A stretch of 64,000 bases of DNA, taken from positions 25,284-89,283 of the forward strand of contig JABLXR010000024.1 of NCBI GenBank assembly GCA_013178015.1, read 5' to 3'. This document shows positions 35,680 to 44,817 of this stretch, piece by piece. Below the pieces are notes generated by a model that ran no database searches, was not told the origin of the DNA, and saw nothing but the letters and a program-made list of their open reading frames with translations. A program made the translations under genes and the position numbers. Position 1 is the stretch's first letter, and each line of letters starts with the position of its first letter. This DNA comes from Anaerolineae bacterium (GTDB lineage: Bacteria > Chloroflexota > Anaerolineae > DRVO01).

Positions 35680-37119
35680 ATGTTGTGCCAGCTAAGGAAA
35701 CCTGTCAGTCTGCTTATCGTCTCAGTTCTTGCGCTCTCTCTGTTAGCAGGTTGCGGGGGCGCGCCGGCGGCTACAGCCACGCCTCTCCCAGCTCCCACCG
35801 ACACCCCGGCGGTTGCTGAAGCCCCCACCGACACCCCTGTGCCCGAAGCGACACCAACCGAACCACCCGCCGAGACTCCCACTGCCGAGCCCACGCCTGA
35901 ACCGGTGACCGAGATCTCGGGCACCATCCGCGTAGGAAGCTGGGAGAGCGGCGAGGCCCTGGACCCGTGGAACAGGGCCATAGCTGGTTTCCAGGCTATG
36001 TACCCGGACGTCACGGTGCAACTGGAGGCTGTGCCTCAGGGCTACGGCGACAAGCTTCTGACCCAGTTCGCCGCCGGCACCGCCCCCGATGTGTTCATGG
36101 TGGGCGACGGCGACGTGGCCCGCTTCGTGCAACGGGGAGCGGTCGAGCTCCTCGACCCATACATCAACGGAAACAACCCTCTGGATCTGAGCCTGTTCCT
36201 GCCTGGCCTGCTGGAGATCGGCCAGATAGACGGACAGACGTACCTCCTCACCAAGGACTACAGCCCTCTCGTGGTCTACTATAACAAGGACCTCTTCGAC
36301 GAGGCGGGTCTAGATTACCCTCAGGCGGGGTGGACGTGGGACGACTTCCTTGCCACCGCCCAGGCACTGACGGTGGATGAGGACGGCGACGGCCAGATCG
36401 ATCAGTGGGGCATCCAGCTGCCCAACCACTGGGGTGACGTCACGTGGTGGCGCGGTATCTCGCCCTTCGTCTTCCAAGCCGGCGGTGACATCCTCAGCTC
36501 TGACGGCACCACCACCACCGGCTACATGAATAGCCCGGAGACCGTGGAGGCGATTCAGTTCTACGTCGACCTCTATCGGGAGCATCAGGTGGCCCCCGGC
36601 CCAGAAGACCTAGGGGCTCTGGCAGGTGTAGACCTGTTCCAGACCGGAATGGTCGGCATGCTCTGGACGGGGCGCTGGCCGCTGGCGGACTTCAAGGCGA
36701 ACCCCAATCTCAACTTCGGGACCGTGGGCCTACCCATGGGAAAGCAGCACGCCAACTCTATCTGCTGGGCCGGCTTCGCTCTCTATAGCGAGAGTCCCAA
36801 CAAGGATACCGCCTGGGCCTTCCTGAAGTACATCGCCGCGGAGGAGGGGGCAGAGGCCTTCGCCGACTACGCCCTGACTGCCGTGGCACCGATCGCCGAA
36901 GCGCAGGGCCTGACTGAGGACCCCTACGACGGACCTATCATCGAGGACCTACAGTACCTCCACCCCCTGCCTGAGTTCCGCACCATGTACTTCTCCGAGT
37001 GCGTGGAGCAGAACTTCAAGGCCGCCGTGGAACGGCTCCTTCTCCAGGGCGGTGACGTCCAGGCAGCCATGGATGAGGCGGCAGCGGCAGCCGACGCCTG
37101 TCTGGCGCGGCAGCAGTAA
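35680..37119 (+). CDS. Sugar ABC transporter substrate-binding lipoprotein
   Basis: The 479-aa lipoprotein starts at ATG 35680 after TTGGGAGGAACGACT. A signal peptide ends in the lipobox LSLLAGC, followed by an unusually long Thr/Pro/Glu-rich linker (about residues 27-75) and a family 1 solute-binding domain with TIRVGSWESGEAL, QFAAGTAPDVFMVGDGDVAR and TVDEDGDGQIDQWG. An earlier in-frame ATG at 35620 would place extra residues before the signal peptide and is less likely. It opens an operon with two permeases and is separated from them by a hairpin. The sugar is not identifiable. Confidence 0.94.
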   Translation: MLCQLRKPVSLLIVSVLALSLLAGCGGAPAATATPLPAPTDTPAVAEAPTDTPVPEATPTEPPAETPTAEPTPEPVTEISGTIRVGSWESGEALDPWNRAIAGFQAMYPDVTVQLEAVPQGYGDKLLTQFAAGTAPDVFMVGDGDVARFVQRGAVELLDPYINGNNPLDLSLFLPGLLEIGQIDGQTYLLTKDYSPLVVYYNKDLFDEAGLDYPQAGWTWDDFLATAQALTVDEDGDGQIDQWGIQLPNHWGDVTWWRGISPFVFQAGGDILSSDGTTTTGYMNSPETVEAIQFYVDLYREHQVAPGPEDLGALAGVDLFQTGMVGMLWTGRWPLADFKANPNLNFGTVGLPMGKQHANSICWAGFALYSESPNKDTAWAFLKYIAAEEGAEAFADYALTAVAPIAEAQGLTEDPYDGPIIEDLQYLHPLPEFRTMYFSECVEQNFKAAVERLLLQGGDVQAAMDEAAAAADACLARQQ

Positions 37120-37155
37120 CCGCAGCGGCGCAACGCTGCTGCTGTCTGATCGGCA

Positions 37156-37188
37156 GGTGGTGAGACGGCCCGCAGCCGTCTCACCACC
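37156..37188 (+). terminator. Strong intra-operon hairpin between binding protein and permeases
   Basis: GGTGGTGAGACGGC (37156-37169) pairs perfectly with GCCGTCTCACCACC (37175-37188) around a 5-nt loop. No T run follows. It lies 37 nt past the binding-protein stop, where such hairpins protect the upstream mRNA or partly terminate, giving more binding protein than permease. Confidence 0.8.
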
Positions 37189-37225
37189 GTGCTTATGCTC
37201 AATGACTTGCCATCGGAGGTAGGGC

Positions 37226-38179
37226 ATGGCCCTTGCCGGTCCACCCAGCGTCCTTGAGACCCGACACAGAGCTCCCCGAATCCGTCACGAGACGGTCATC
37301 TTCTACCTGTGCATCGCCCCTTGGCTCATCGGCCTCATCGCCTTCATCGCCGGCCCCATGGTCGCCTCCGCCGGCCTCAGCTTCACCCGGTGGGACATGC
37401 TTAGCCCACCCGAGTGGGTGGGCCTAAGAAACTACGTCACCATGTTCACCGAGGACCCGGACTACTGGCAGTCCTTACGGGTGACCGTGGTGTACTCCGT
37501 CTTCAGCGTACCTCTCCGCCTGTCGGCGGCGCTCTTCCTGGCCATCCTGCTCAACGAGGCCACCAAGGGCGTCGGCATCTTCCGCACCATCTTCTACCTT
37601 CCCAGCATCGTGGCCAGCGTCGCCGCCGCAGTGCTGTGGTCGTGGATCCTGAATCCCAGGTTCGGCCCCGTCAACGGAGCTCTTCGCCTGATCGGGATTA
37701 GGGGTCCGGCCTGGTTCTCCGACCCCGGGTATGCTCTCTGGGGTCTGGTGCTTATGAGCGGCTGGGGCGTGGGCGGGGAGATGCTCATCTTCCTGGCCGG
37801 CCTCAAGGGCATTCCCTCCACCCTCTACGAGGCGGCGGAGATAGACGGAGCCGGCCGTTGGCCCCGGTTCATTCGGGTGACGCTGCCCATGTTGAGCCCC
37901 GCTATCTTCTTCAACTTCGTCATGTCCATGATCGGCTCCTTTCAGACGTTCGACACTGCCTACGTCATCTCCACCGCTCGGGCCGGAACCATCGGAGGGC
38001 CGCTCAGATCCACCCTCTTCTACATGCTGCACCTTTATCGTAATGCGTTCAGCTGGCTCAAGATGGGCTATGCCTCGGCCCTGGCCTGGGTCTTGTTCCT
38101 TATCATCCTCGGGCTCACCCTTATCGCCCTGCGCTCTTCGGCCCTGTGGGTGTATTACGAAGCGGAAAGAGGCAGGTAG
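37226..38179 (+). CDS. Carbohydrate ABC transporter permease, MalF type
   Basis: The 317-aa inner-membrane protein has six predicted hydrophobic segments, the VGLRNYVTMFTEDP periplasmic loop typical of MalF-like subunits, and the EAA motif YEAAEIDGAGRWPRFIRVTL for ATPase docking. ATG 37226 follows GGAGGTAGGGC. It is most similar in layout to the permease at 13796-14701 (shared FNFVMSMIGSFQ versus FNLVMGIIGSFQ). The MalG partner follows after 4 bp. No ATPase is encoded nearby. Confidence 0.94.
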   Translation: MALAGPPSVLETRHRAPRIRHETVIFYLCIAPWLIGLIAFIAGPMVASAGLSFTRWDMLSPPEWVGLRNYVTMFTEDPDYWQSLRVTVVYSVFSVPLRLSAALFLAILLNEATKGVGIFRTIFYLPSIVASVAAAVLWSWILNPRFGPVNGALRLIGIRGPAWFSDPGYALWGLVLMSGWGVGGEMLIFLAGLKGIPSTLYEAAEIDGAGRWPRFIRVTLPMLSPAIFFNFVMSMIGSFQTFDTAYVISTARAGTIGGPLRSTLFYMLHLYRNAFSWLKMGYASALAWVLFLIILGLTLIALRSSALWVYYEAERGR

Positions 38180-38183
38180 TGCC

Positions 38184-39080
38184 ATGTCCGGAAACCCTCT
38201 CGCCAATGCTCTTTCCCGTGGCCTGTGGTCGTGGACGCGCAGCCGCAGGATAGAGAAGCTGGTGCACGATGTCGTCGTCTACGCCCTCCTCGTAGGGCTT
38301 GGCGCCCTCTTCGCCTTCCCCTTCTTCTGGATGATCTCCTCCGCCCTGAAGGCCGAGTACCAGATCTTCGTCTGGCCGCCACAGTGGATCCCCAACCCCG
38401 TGATGTGGAGCAACTTCGCCGAGGCTCTCGCCAATCCCTTGCTGCCATTCCACCTGTTCTTCCGCAACACTATGATCATCGAGGTGGCAGTCCTGACAGG
38501 CCGGCTGATCTCCTGCACCGTAGTCGCGTATGGCTTCGCGCGCCTCACCGCACCGGGCAAGAACTTCTGGTTCGCCATACTCCTGGCCACCCTCATGTTG
38601 CCCAAGCCAGTAGTGATGATCCCCAAGTTCATCCTTTTCAATGAGCTCGGCTGGGTGAACACCTTCCTGCCCCTTACCGTACCCGCCTGGTTCGGCGAGG
38701 CGTACGCCATCTTCCTGATGCGCCAGTTCTTCATGTCGGTGCCGGTGGACCTGGAGGAGGCAGCCCACGTCGATGGGGCCAGCACCCTCCAGACCATACG
38801 CTACGTGATAGTGCCCCTGAGCATTCCGGTGCTGACGGTAATCGCCATACTGAGCTTCAAGGACAACTGGAACGACTTCATGGAGCCCCTCATCTACCTC
38901 AACAACGCCCGCCTCTACACCCTGGCCGTGGGCCTGGCGTTCTTCAATGGCCAGTACGACGTCCGGATGAACCTTCTCATGGCCGCTTCCGTGGTGGTGA
39001 TGCTGCCCCTGGTGATACTCTTCTTCTTCGCCCAGCGTGCCTTCGTGGAGGGAATCACTCTCACCGGGTTGAAGGGCTGA
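38184..39080 (+). CDS. Carbohydrate ABC transporter permease, MalG type
   Basis: The 298-aa protein starts at ATG 38184, four bp after the MalF-type gene, with AGAGGCAGG as a possible ribosome site; the frame open from 38043 is a shadow. It has six hydrophobic segments, the EAA loop (EEAAHVDGASTLQTIRYVIV) and the C-terminal FVEGITLTGLKG. It forms the channel with the preceding subunit. The next gene, a membrane spermidine-synthase-like protein, starts about 90 bp later on the same strand and may be read through. Confidence 0.94.
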   Translation: MSGNPLANALSRGLWSWTRSRRIEKLVHDVVVYALLVGLGALFAFPFFWMISSALKAEYQIFVWPPQWIPNPVMWSNFAEALANPLLPFHLFFRNTMIIEVAVLTGRLISCTVVAYGFARLTAPGKNFWFAILLATLMLPKPVVMIPKFILFNELGWVNTFLPLTVPAWFGEAYAIFLMRQFFMSVPVDLEEAAHVDGASTLQTIRYVIVPLSIPVLTVIAILSFKDNWNDFMEPLIYLNNARLYTLAVGLAFFNGQYDVRMNLLMAASVVVMLPLVILFFFAQRAFVEGITLTGLKG

Positions 39081-39171
39081 TCGTGAGCGTGAGCATGCCG
39101 CCGGTTGTCCGACATCTCCTCCGTCGCCCGCCCCACCGGCGACGGGCACGGTCCTAGCCCGGGAGCGCGGG

Positions 39172-41529
39172 GTGCCATCCACGCCCCTCAAGCGCGAATC
39201 GTCCCCGCCTGGGGCTGCCGAGGCCCTGGCCCTTTCGGTGGCAGGACCTGCCGCTCCGGCGCGGGTGTACTACCTGTCGCTGGCCCTGGCCCTGACCTCT
39301 GCCGCCGGCCTAGCCTACGAGATTGGCTTGACGCGGGTATTCTCCCTGCTCTTCCAGTACCACTATGCCTTCCTTGCCGTCTCGCTAGCGGTGCTGGGGC
39401 TGGGACTGGGAGCGGCGACGGCCGCCCCTCTGCGTCGCCCTGGGAGGTGGGAGCGCGACCGGCTTCCCCTGGTAGTCCTGGCCGGCCTTATCCTCGCCTT
39501 TCCTCTAGTAGGCATCCTCCTGGCTCGGCTGCCCACGGGCAGCTCAATCCTGCCCGCAGTGGTCATCGCGCTGCTGCCTTTCGTCCTGATCGGGCTCTTC
39601 AGCGCCCTCGCCTTCGCTCAACTGCCCCAGTACAGCGGATGGCTCTATGGGGCGGACCTGCTGGGCGCTGCCGCAGGCGTGGTTCTGGGACTGGGGTTGC
39701 TGGCACTGGGCGGGGCCTTCAACCTGGTCGTCTCCTTGGGCCTGGTGGCCGCCCTGGCCGCCGGTGCCGCTAGTCTCTCCGATCGGCACCTTCCTGTGTG
39801 GGCCCCGCTGGCCGGACTGGCCCTGGGCACCCTGGCTCTGGCCGGTAGCCTGGCCTTCGGGGTGGCAGACCTCGCCTCCGGCTCCCTGGCGGGCGCGGCC
39901 CGAGACAAGACCATGTTCCAGGTGCTGGCCGACCCGGCGCGGCAGGCCCGCGTAGTCTACACCGTGTGGCACCCCTTCGCTCGGGTGGACGTGGTCCAGA
40001 CCGCCGATCCCTCCGAGATGCTGGTCTTCACCGACGGGGGAGCGGGCAGCTACATGATCCGATTCGACGGGGACCTGGCCCACCAGGCCCACCGGCAGCA
40101 GACGGTGGAGTTCCTCCCCTTCACCGTAGCCCCTGCCGAACGCGTCCTCGTCCTGGGTGCGGGAGCGGGCAAGGACGTGCTGCTGGCCCTGTTGGCCGGC
40201 GCCGGTGACATCACCGCGGTGGAAGTCAACCCCGCCATCGTGAAGGCGACGCGCCACTACTCCCAATACAACGGCGCCATCCTCGATCGGCCCGAGGTCA
40301 CCCTGGTGATGGGCGACGGCCGTGCCTTCGTCGAGCGCAGCGACGAGCGCTACGACCTGATCTACCTCAACCTGGCCTACACCCAGGCGCCCGAGCCGGT
40401 GAGTCAGTCCCTGGCGGAGAACTACCTCTTCACCAGGGAAGCCTTCGCCGCCTATCTGGATCGCCTGGAGCCGGATGGGCGGCTGGCCATCGTTTCTCAC
40501 AACGCCCTGGAGGCGAGCCGGGCCGCCCTGACCGCTCTGCAGGTGCTGTCCGAGCGGGGCGTGCCTCCCGACGAGGGGCTGGATCACATTAGCCTGCTCA
40601 TGCGGCCCCACTCCGATCCCACCCTGCGGGAGTCAGTCACCATCGTGGGAAGGCAGCCTCTGGGCGGGGAAGAGCTTCAGCGCTTGGCCGCCTGGGCTAA
40701 CCGTCTGGGGCTACAGCCTTTGCACCTGCCCGGGCTCTTCGAGATGCCGTTCGCCCCCCTCCGCCAGGGCGCCACGCTGGAGGAGTTCCTGGCCGGAGAC
40801 CCCTCCTACGACCTCCGGCCGACCGCTGACGATCGACCCTTCTTCTTCAAGCTGGACCCGGGCTTGCCTTTCCCAGTCCGCCAGGCTCTCGTGGCCTCGG
40901 CCGCACTCGCCCTCGCCCTGTCGGCGGTGGCCATGTACGCCCGGCGGACCGAGTGGGCCGCATCGGCAGCGGGCCGGCTCTCGGCGATGCTCTTGTACGC
41001 GGCGCTGGCCGGCATGGGCTTCATGCTCCTGGAGCTGCCCCTGATCCACCAGTGGCAGCTGGTGGTGGGCCATCCGGTGCTCTCGCTGGCCATCATCCTG
41101 ACGGCGCTGCTGTTGGCCGGCGGTGCCGGTAGTTGGCTCAGCCAGAGGTGGCCCCGCCGCAGCCTCCCGCGTGCCGCCGCAGGGGCCTGCCTCGCCATAG
41201 CCGCTCTGGCGCTAGCCTTCCGATGGCTGCTGCCCCCAGCCACCGCGTTGTTGCTGAGCGCGGCCCCAGCCTGGGGCCTGGCCGCCGCCGGCCTGGCGAC
41301 CATCATCTTGGGTGTGCCCATGGGGATCCCTTTCCCCTGCCTGCTCCGGCTGGCCTCCGACAGGCAGGCGGACCGAGTGCCGCTTCTGTGGGCCACCAAC
41401 GGGGCGTGCTCCGTTCTGGGCTCGACCCTGGCCATAGCCGCAGCCATGTTGTGGGGCTATAGCTGGGCGATGGTGGCTGGAGCCGCCGCCTATCTGCTGT
41501 TGGCCGGAGTGGCCCGGTGGCTCCGGTAG
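39172..41529 (+). CDS. Membrane-embedded spermidine-synthase-like protein
   Basis: The 785-aa protein starts at GTG 39172 behind GGGAGCGCGGG. About seven hydrophobic segments (residues 30-245) precede a Rossmann methyltransferase/aminopropyltransferase domain with VLVLGAGAGKDVLLALL, ITAVEVNPAIV and LVMGDGRAFV, and five or six more membrane segments follow (about 570-785). True spermidine synthases have an Asp-rich catalytic segment after the SAM site; here the equivalent reads YDLIYLNLAYTQAP without Asp, so polyamine synthesis is unlikely. Such fused membrane proteins are known in several phyla but their reaction is not established. Confidence 0.82.
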   Translation: MPSTPLKRESSPPGAAEALALSVAGPAAPARVYYLSLALALTSAAGLAYEIGLTRVFSLLFQYHYAFLAVSLAVLGLGLGAATAAPLRRPGRWERDRLPLVVLAGLILAFPLVGILLARLPTGSSILPAVVIALLPFVLIGLFSALAFAQLPQYSGWLYGADLLGAAAGVVLGLGLLALGGAFNLVVSLGLVAALAAGAASLSDRHLPVWAPLAGLALGTLALAGSLAFGVADLASGSLAGAARDKTMFQVLADPARQARVVYTVWHPFARVDVVQTADPSEMLVFTDGGAGSYMIRFDGDLAHQAHRQQTVEFLPFTVAPAERVLVLGAGAGKDVLLALLAGAGDITAVEVNPAIVKATRHYSQYNGAILDRPEVTLVMGDGRAFVERSDERYDLIYLNLAYTQAPEPVSQSLAENYLFTREAFAAYLDRLEPDGRLAIVSHNALEASRAALTALQVLSERGVPPDEGLDHISLLMRPHSDPTLRESVTIVGRQPLGGEELQRLAAWANRLGLQPLHLPGLFEMPFAPLRQGATLEEFLAGDPSYDLRPTADDRPFFFKLDPGLPFPVRQALVASAALALALSAVAMYARRTEWAASAAGRLSAMLLYAALAGMGFMLLELPLIHQWQLVVGHPVLSLAIILTALLLAGGAGSWLSQRWPRRSLPRAAAGACLAIAALALAFRWLLPPATALLLSAAPAWGLAAAGLATIILGVPMGIPFPCLLRLASDRQADRVPLLWATNGACSVLGSTLAIAAAMLWGYSWAMVAGAAAYLLLAGVARWLR

Positions 41530-41701
41530 CGGACCACGGCACCGCCCTCGCCGCTTTAGGGGCGTGAGGGCATGAAGCGCTACCGGGCGCGCACGCCATC
41601 GCCGGAGGCCCCGACTGCGATTGACTCCTAGATGGGGCCGGGACATACTCCTGCAGGTGACACAGGCATCGTCAGTCTTCAGGCTACACAGGAGCAGGAA
41701 C

Positions 41702-42532
41702 GTGCCCGGACGCTTCCTTGAGATCTACACCAACTGCTACGGTCAGTTCGGTCTGGAGGCCGCCATTGCCCACGCTCCCACCGTCGGCGTGACCCATCTG
41801 GAGGTAGCCCTGAAGCCTCACGGCGGCCACCTGGTGGTCCCGGCCGAGGTCATCCTCACCGATCGCAGCCCCGACGAGCAGGTCCAGACGGTGAAGAGGG
41901 CGCTGGCACAGGCGGGCGTGTCGGCCAGCACCGGCAACGGCAGCGCCGACGTCAAGACGGCGGAGGGCAGGGAAGCCATCAAGCGGCGCCTCGACATCGC
42001 CGCCGAGCTGGGAGCCCGCTGGTTCACCGGCAGCACGGGGCAGGCGGAGGATAAGCGCGACCTCTACCAGGGCACCCTGGAGATCGCCGACTACGCTCAG
42101 CGCAAGGGCATCCTCATCTGTCTGGAGACGCACCCGCCTCTGGTGACCAACGCGGACGAGGCCCTGGCCACCCTCAGGGACCTGCAGCACGACAACATCC
42201 GCGTCAACTGGGACACCGGCAACATCTACTACTACACCCAGGGTCTGGACGGGGAAGAGCAACTGCAGAAGATCGCCCCCTTCGTCGGCCACGTCCACCT
42301 CAAGGACAGCCGCAAGGGCTACAAGGACTGGTACTTCCCTGCCCTGGGCGAGGGTACCATAGACCTGGGGCGGTGTCTGGAGATCCTCAGGGGAGTCGGC
42401 TTCGAGGGTCCGTACAGCATCGAGATCGAGGGCATTGCCGGAGAGGAGCCGCTTACCCTGGAGCAGCGCCAGGAGAACATCCGCAAGTCGGTGGAGCATC
42501 TGCGGAGCCTGGGCCTTCAAGACCTGGACTGA
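41702..42532 (+). CDS. Sugar phosphate isomerase/epimerase family TIM-barrel protein
   Basis: The 276-aa protein starts at GTG 41702, with CAGGAGCAGGAAC upstream, rather than at 41621 where coding character is absent. Metal-site positions of the xylose-isomerase-like barrel are visible: LICLETHPPL (Glu), IRVNWDTGNIYYY (Asp), VGHVHLKDSRKG (His, Asp), and YSIEIEGIAG (Glu). The family acts on keto-sugars or cyclitols. It is the third such isomerase in the window and follows a sugar ABC operon on the same strand. Confidence 0.88.
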   Translation: MPGRFLEIYTNCYGQFGLEAAIAHAPTVGVTHLEVALKPHGGHLVVPAEVILTDRSPDEQVQTVKRALAQAGVSASTGNGSADVKTAEGREAIKRRLDIAAELGARWFTGSTGQAEDKRDLYQGTLEIADYAQRKGILICLETHPPLVTNADEALATLRDLQHDNIRVNWDTGNIYYYTQGLDGEEQLQKIAPFVGHVHLKDSRKGYKDWYFPALGEGTIDLGRCLEILRGVGFEGPYSIEIEGIAGEEPLTLEQRQENIRKSVEHLRSLGLQDLD

Positions 42533-42591
42533 CCCGGGAGCCTGGAGTCAGCGAACCCAGGCGAGGACCTATGTCCTTGCCGTCCTCTTCC

Positions 42592-42657
42592 TCCGACAGA
42601 GCCGCAAAGGCGCCAGGATACCCCTTCAGCATCTTTGCGGCTCTGCGTCTTGGCTTG
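42592..42657. repeat. Inverted repeat with 9-mer units (site H)
   Basis: CAGAGCCGCAAAG (42597-42609) is perfectly complementary to CTTTGCGGCTCTG (42633-42645), a 13-bp stem around 23 nt. The flanks continue the pattern imperfectly (GACGCAGAG-like 9-mers). It sits 60 nt past the isomerase stop and before the response-regulator gene, and resembles short versions of sites B and C. Confidence 0.75.
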
Positions 42658-42750
42658 AGGCCACCCAACCCGCGCCGTGCCGAGGAACCCCTACCTGTGC
42701 TTTAATGTACGCGTAGTCTCTGACAGGTCACGGCGGAGGGCGCCGGCGAG

Positions 42751-43446
42751 TTGCCGCAGCAAGTTCTGGTGGTGGACGACGATAGGGAGATAGCGAGAGT
42801 CCTGCGGGCCTACCTGGAGCGGGACGGCTTCCGCGTGCTGACCGCCTTCGGCGGGGAGGAAGCCCTCCACACCCTCAGGCGAGAACGGCCCGACCTCATC
42901 GTCCTCGACCTCATGCTGCCCGACCGCGACGGCTGGGACCTGACCCGCCTGGTCCGCTCCGATTCTTCCCTCCGGCACATCCCCATCATCATGCTCACCG
43001 CTCGCACCGAAGAGGCCGACCGCATCGTCGGCCTGGAGCTGGGCGCCGACGACTACGTCACCAAGCCTTTCAGCCCCCGCGAGGTGGTGGCCCGAGTCCG
43101 GGCCGTCCTGCGGCGGGCCTCACCGGACGCTCCAGCGTCTCCCCTCCTGCGGGTGCGCGGGCTGGAGCTGGACCTCGACTCGCATCGGGCCGCCCTGAAC
43201 GGCCAGGAGCTCGACCTGACCCCCACCGAGTTCCAGTTGCTCCGCGCTCTTATGCGTGCCCCGGGGCATGCCTTCACCCGGCTGGAGCTGATCGAGGCCG
43301 CCTTCGGCTACGCCTACGAGGGGATGGAACGCACCGTGGACAGCCACATCAAGAACCTCAGGCGCAAGATCAGCGGCGACAACGACCCCCAGGACTACAT
43401 CCAGACCGTCTACGGGGTCGGCTATCGGCTGCAGGGGGAGGGATGA
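42751..43446 (+). CDS. OmpR/PhoB-family response regulator
   Basis: The 231-aa regulator has a receiver domain with VVDDDREIARVL, acceptor Asp in IVLDLMLPDRDG, MLTART and the Lys in YVTKPFSPRE. The winged-helix DNA-binding domain has the recognition segment MERTVDSHIKNLRRKI and ends GVGYRLQGEG. The start is TTG 42751, which places the first strand correctly; no ATG exists upstream in frame. The stop overlaps the next gene, a histidine kinase, by 4 bp (ATGA), so they form a cognate two-component pair. Confidence 0.95.
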   Translation: MPQQVLVVDDDREIARVLRAYLERDGFRVLTAFGGEEALHTLRRERPDLIVLDLMLPDRDGWDLTRLVRSDSSLRHIPIIMLTARTEEADRIVGLELGADDYVTKPFSPREVVARVRAVLRRASPDAPASPLLRVRGLELDLDSHRAALNGQELDLTPTEFQLLRALMRAPGHAFTRLELIEAAFGYAYEGMERTVDSHIKNLRRKISGDNDPQDYIQTVYGVGYRLQGEG

Positions 43447-44804
43447 ACCGGCTCTGGGTGCGCCTGACGCTCTCTCACGCCGCTTTGGTCCTCCTGGGCA
43501 TCCTCCTGGTGGCCTTCCTCACCGGCCAGGCCCTGGAGCTCACCCTTCGGCGAGAGGCGGCCCGGCAGGCCCTGGAGGGCACCGACCTGGTAGCCCGCCT
43601 GGAGGAATGGAACCGGGCCCAGGGTCGCGGCATGGGCATGGGGTGGATGCACCGCATGAGCCCGGGCGCGCCTCGCGTCATCCTGGCCGATCGCAATGGC
43701 TTGGTGGTATATGACTGGCAAGGCGAACCCGGCCGCTACCTTACCGCCCTGGAGCGCCGCCTGGCCGTCCGCCTCACCGACGGCGGCGAGTTCGCCGGCT
43801 ACGTGCTGCCCCTCTCGGTGTCGGCCCTCTCCCAGGAGTACGCCGTCGTGCTCCAGGTCATGCGGCGTACCATGCTCATCGCCGCCGGCGTGGCCGCCCT
43901 AGGCGCCTTGCTAGCCAGCCTGCTGGTGAGCGAGAGCCTCTCGGCGCCCCTCCGCCGACTGGTGGCCGGGGCTCGGGCGGTGGCAGCGGGCAAGCTGGAG
44001 CACCGCATCGAGGCCGGCGGCCCCGACGAGGCACGAGAGCTGGCCCACGCCTTCAACCACATGGCCGCCAGCCTGCAGGACGCCGAACGCCGGCGGCGCG
44101 AGCTCACCGCCGACATCGCCCACGAGCTGCGCACCCCTTTGACCGTCCTCCAGGGGAACCTGAGTGCCATGCTCGACGGGGTGTACGCCCCCAGCGAGGA
44201 GGAGGTGGCCGCCCTCTACGACCAGGTGCTGCGGCTCAACCGGCTAGTGCACGACCTGGGCCAGCTGGCCGAGTTCGACTCGGGCCGGATGTCACTGGAG
44301 TTGGCTCCGGTGGATCTGGCCGAGTCCCTGGAGAGCTCGCTGACCATCTTCCGCCCGGCGATGGAGGCCAGGGGGATCACCCTGGTGGGGGACTGGCCCT
44401 CCCACCTGCCGCCGGTGCTGGCAGACGGCTCCCGCGTCGGGCAGGTGCTGGCCAACCTGCTCAGCAACGCCCTGCGACACACACCCGAGGGAGGCACCGT
44501 CCGGGTGGAAGCCAAGCCGGCTGACGACGCGCTAGAGGTCTCCGTCTCGGACACGGGAGAAGGCATCTCCGAAGCGGAACTCCCCCACATCTTCGATCGG
44601 CTGTGGCGAGCGGAGCACTCCCGGTCCCGCGAGCACGGTGGCTCCGGCCTGGGCCTGGCCATCGCCCGGCAGTTGGTGGAGGCGATGCATGGCTCCATAG
44701 GCGTCACCAGTTCTCTGGGGCAGGGGTCGCGCTTCTGGTTCCGCCTGCCGGTCGCTGCAGTGCCCTCGGCCAGTCTGGCAGCGCCCCCGGCGCCTCAGAG
44801 GTAA
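43443..44804 (+). CDS. Membrane sensor histidine kinase (HAMP-HisKA-HATPase)
   Basis: The 453-aa protein has a first membrane segment at residues 8-28, an extracytoplasmic region with a Met/Arg-rich stretch RGMGMGWMHRM (possible metal ligands), a second membrane segment near 145-165, HAMP, HisKA with ADIAHELRTPL (His227) and HATPase_c with NLLSNALRHT, DTGEGI and GSGLGLAIARQ. All catalytic boxes are intact. It is coupled to the OmpR-type regulator. The Met-rich sensor region hints at metal or redox sensing, but this is speculative. Confidence 0.95.
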   Translation: MNRLWVRLTLSHAALVLLGILLVAFLTGQALELTLRREAARQALEGTDLVARLEEWNRAQGRGMGMGWMHRMSPGAPRVILADRNGLVVYDWQGEPGRYLTALERRLAVRLTDGGEFAGYVLPLSVSALSQEYAVVLQVMRRTMLIAAGVAALGALLASLLVSESLSAPLRRLVAGARAVAAGKLEHRIEAGGPDEARELAHAFNHMAASLQDAERRRRELTADIAHELRTPLTVLQGNLSAMLDGVYAPSEEEVAALYDQVLRLNRLVHDLGQLAEFDSGRMSLELAPVDLAESLESSLTIFRPAMEARGITLVGDWPSHLPPVLADGSRVGQVLANLLSNALRHTPEGGTVRVEAKPADDALEVSVSDTGEGISEAELPHIFDRLWRAEHSRSREHGGSGLGLAIARQLVEAMHGSIGVTSSLGQGSRFWFRLPVAAVPSASLAAPPAPQR

Positions 44805-44817
44805 CGGCTCCGCCGGA

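Noticed and set aside
39172..41529. Genuine spermidine synthase (speE)
   Set aside because: The catalytic Asp segment is missing and the protein is mostly membrane-embedded.
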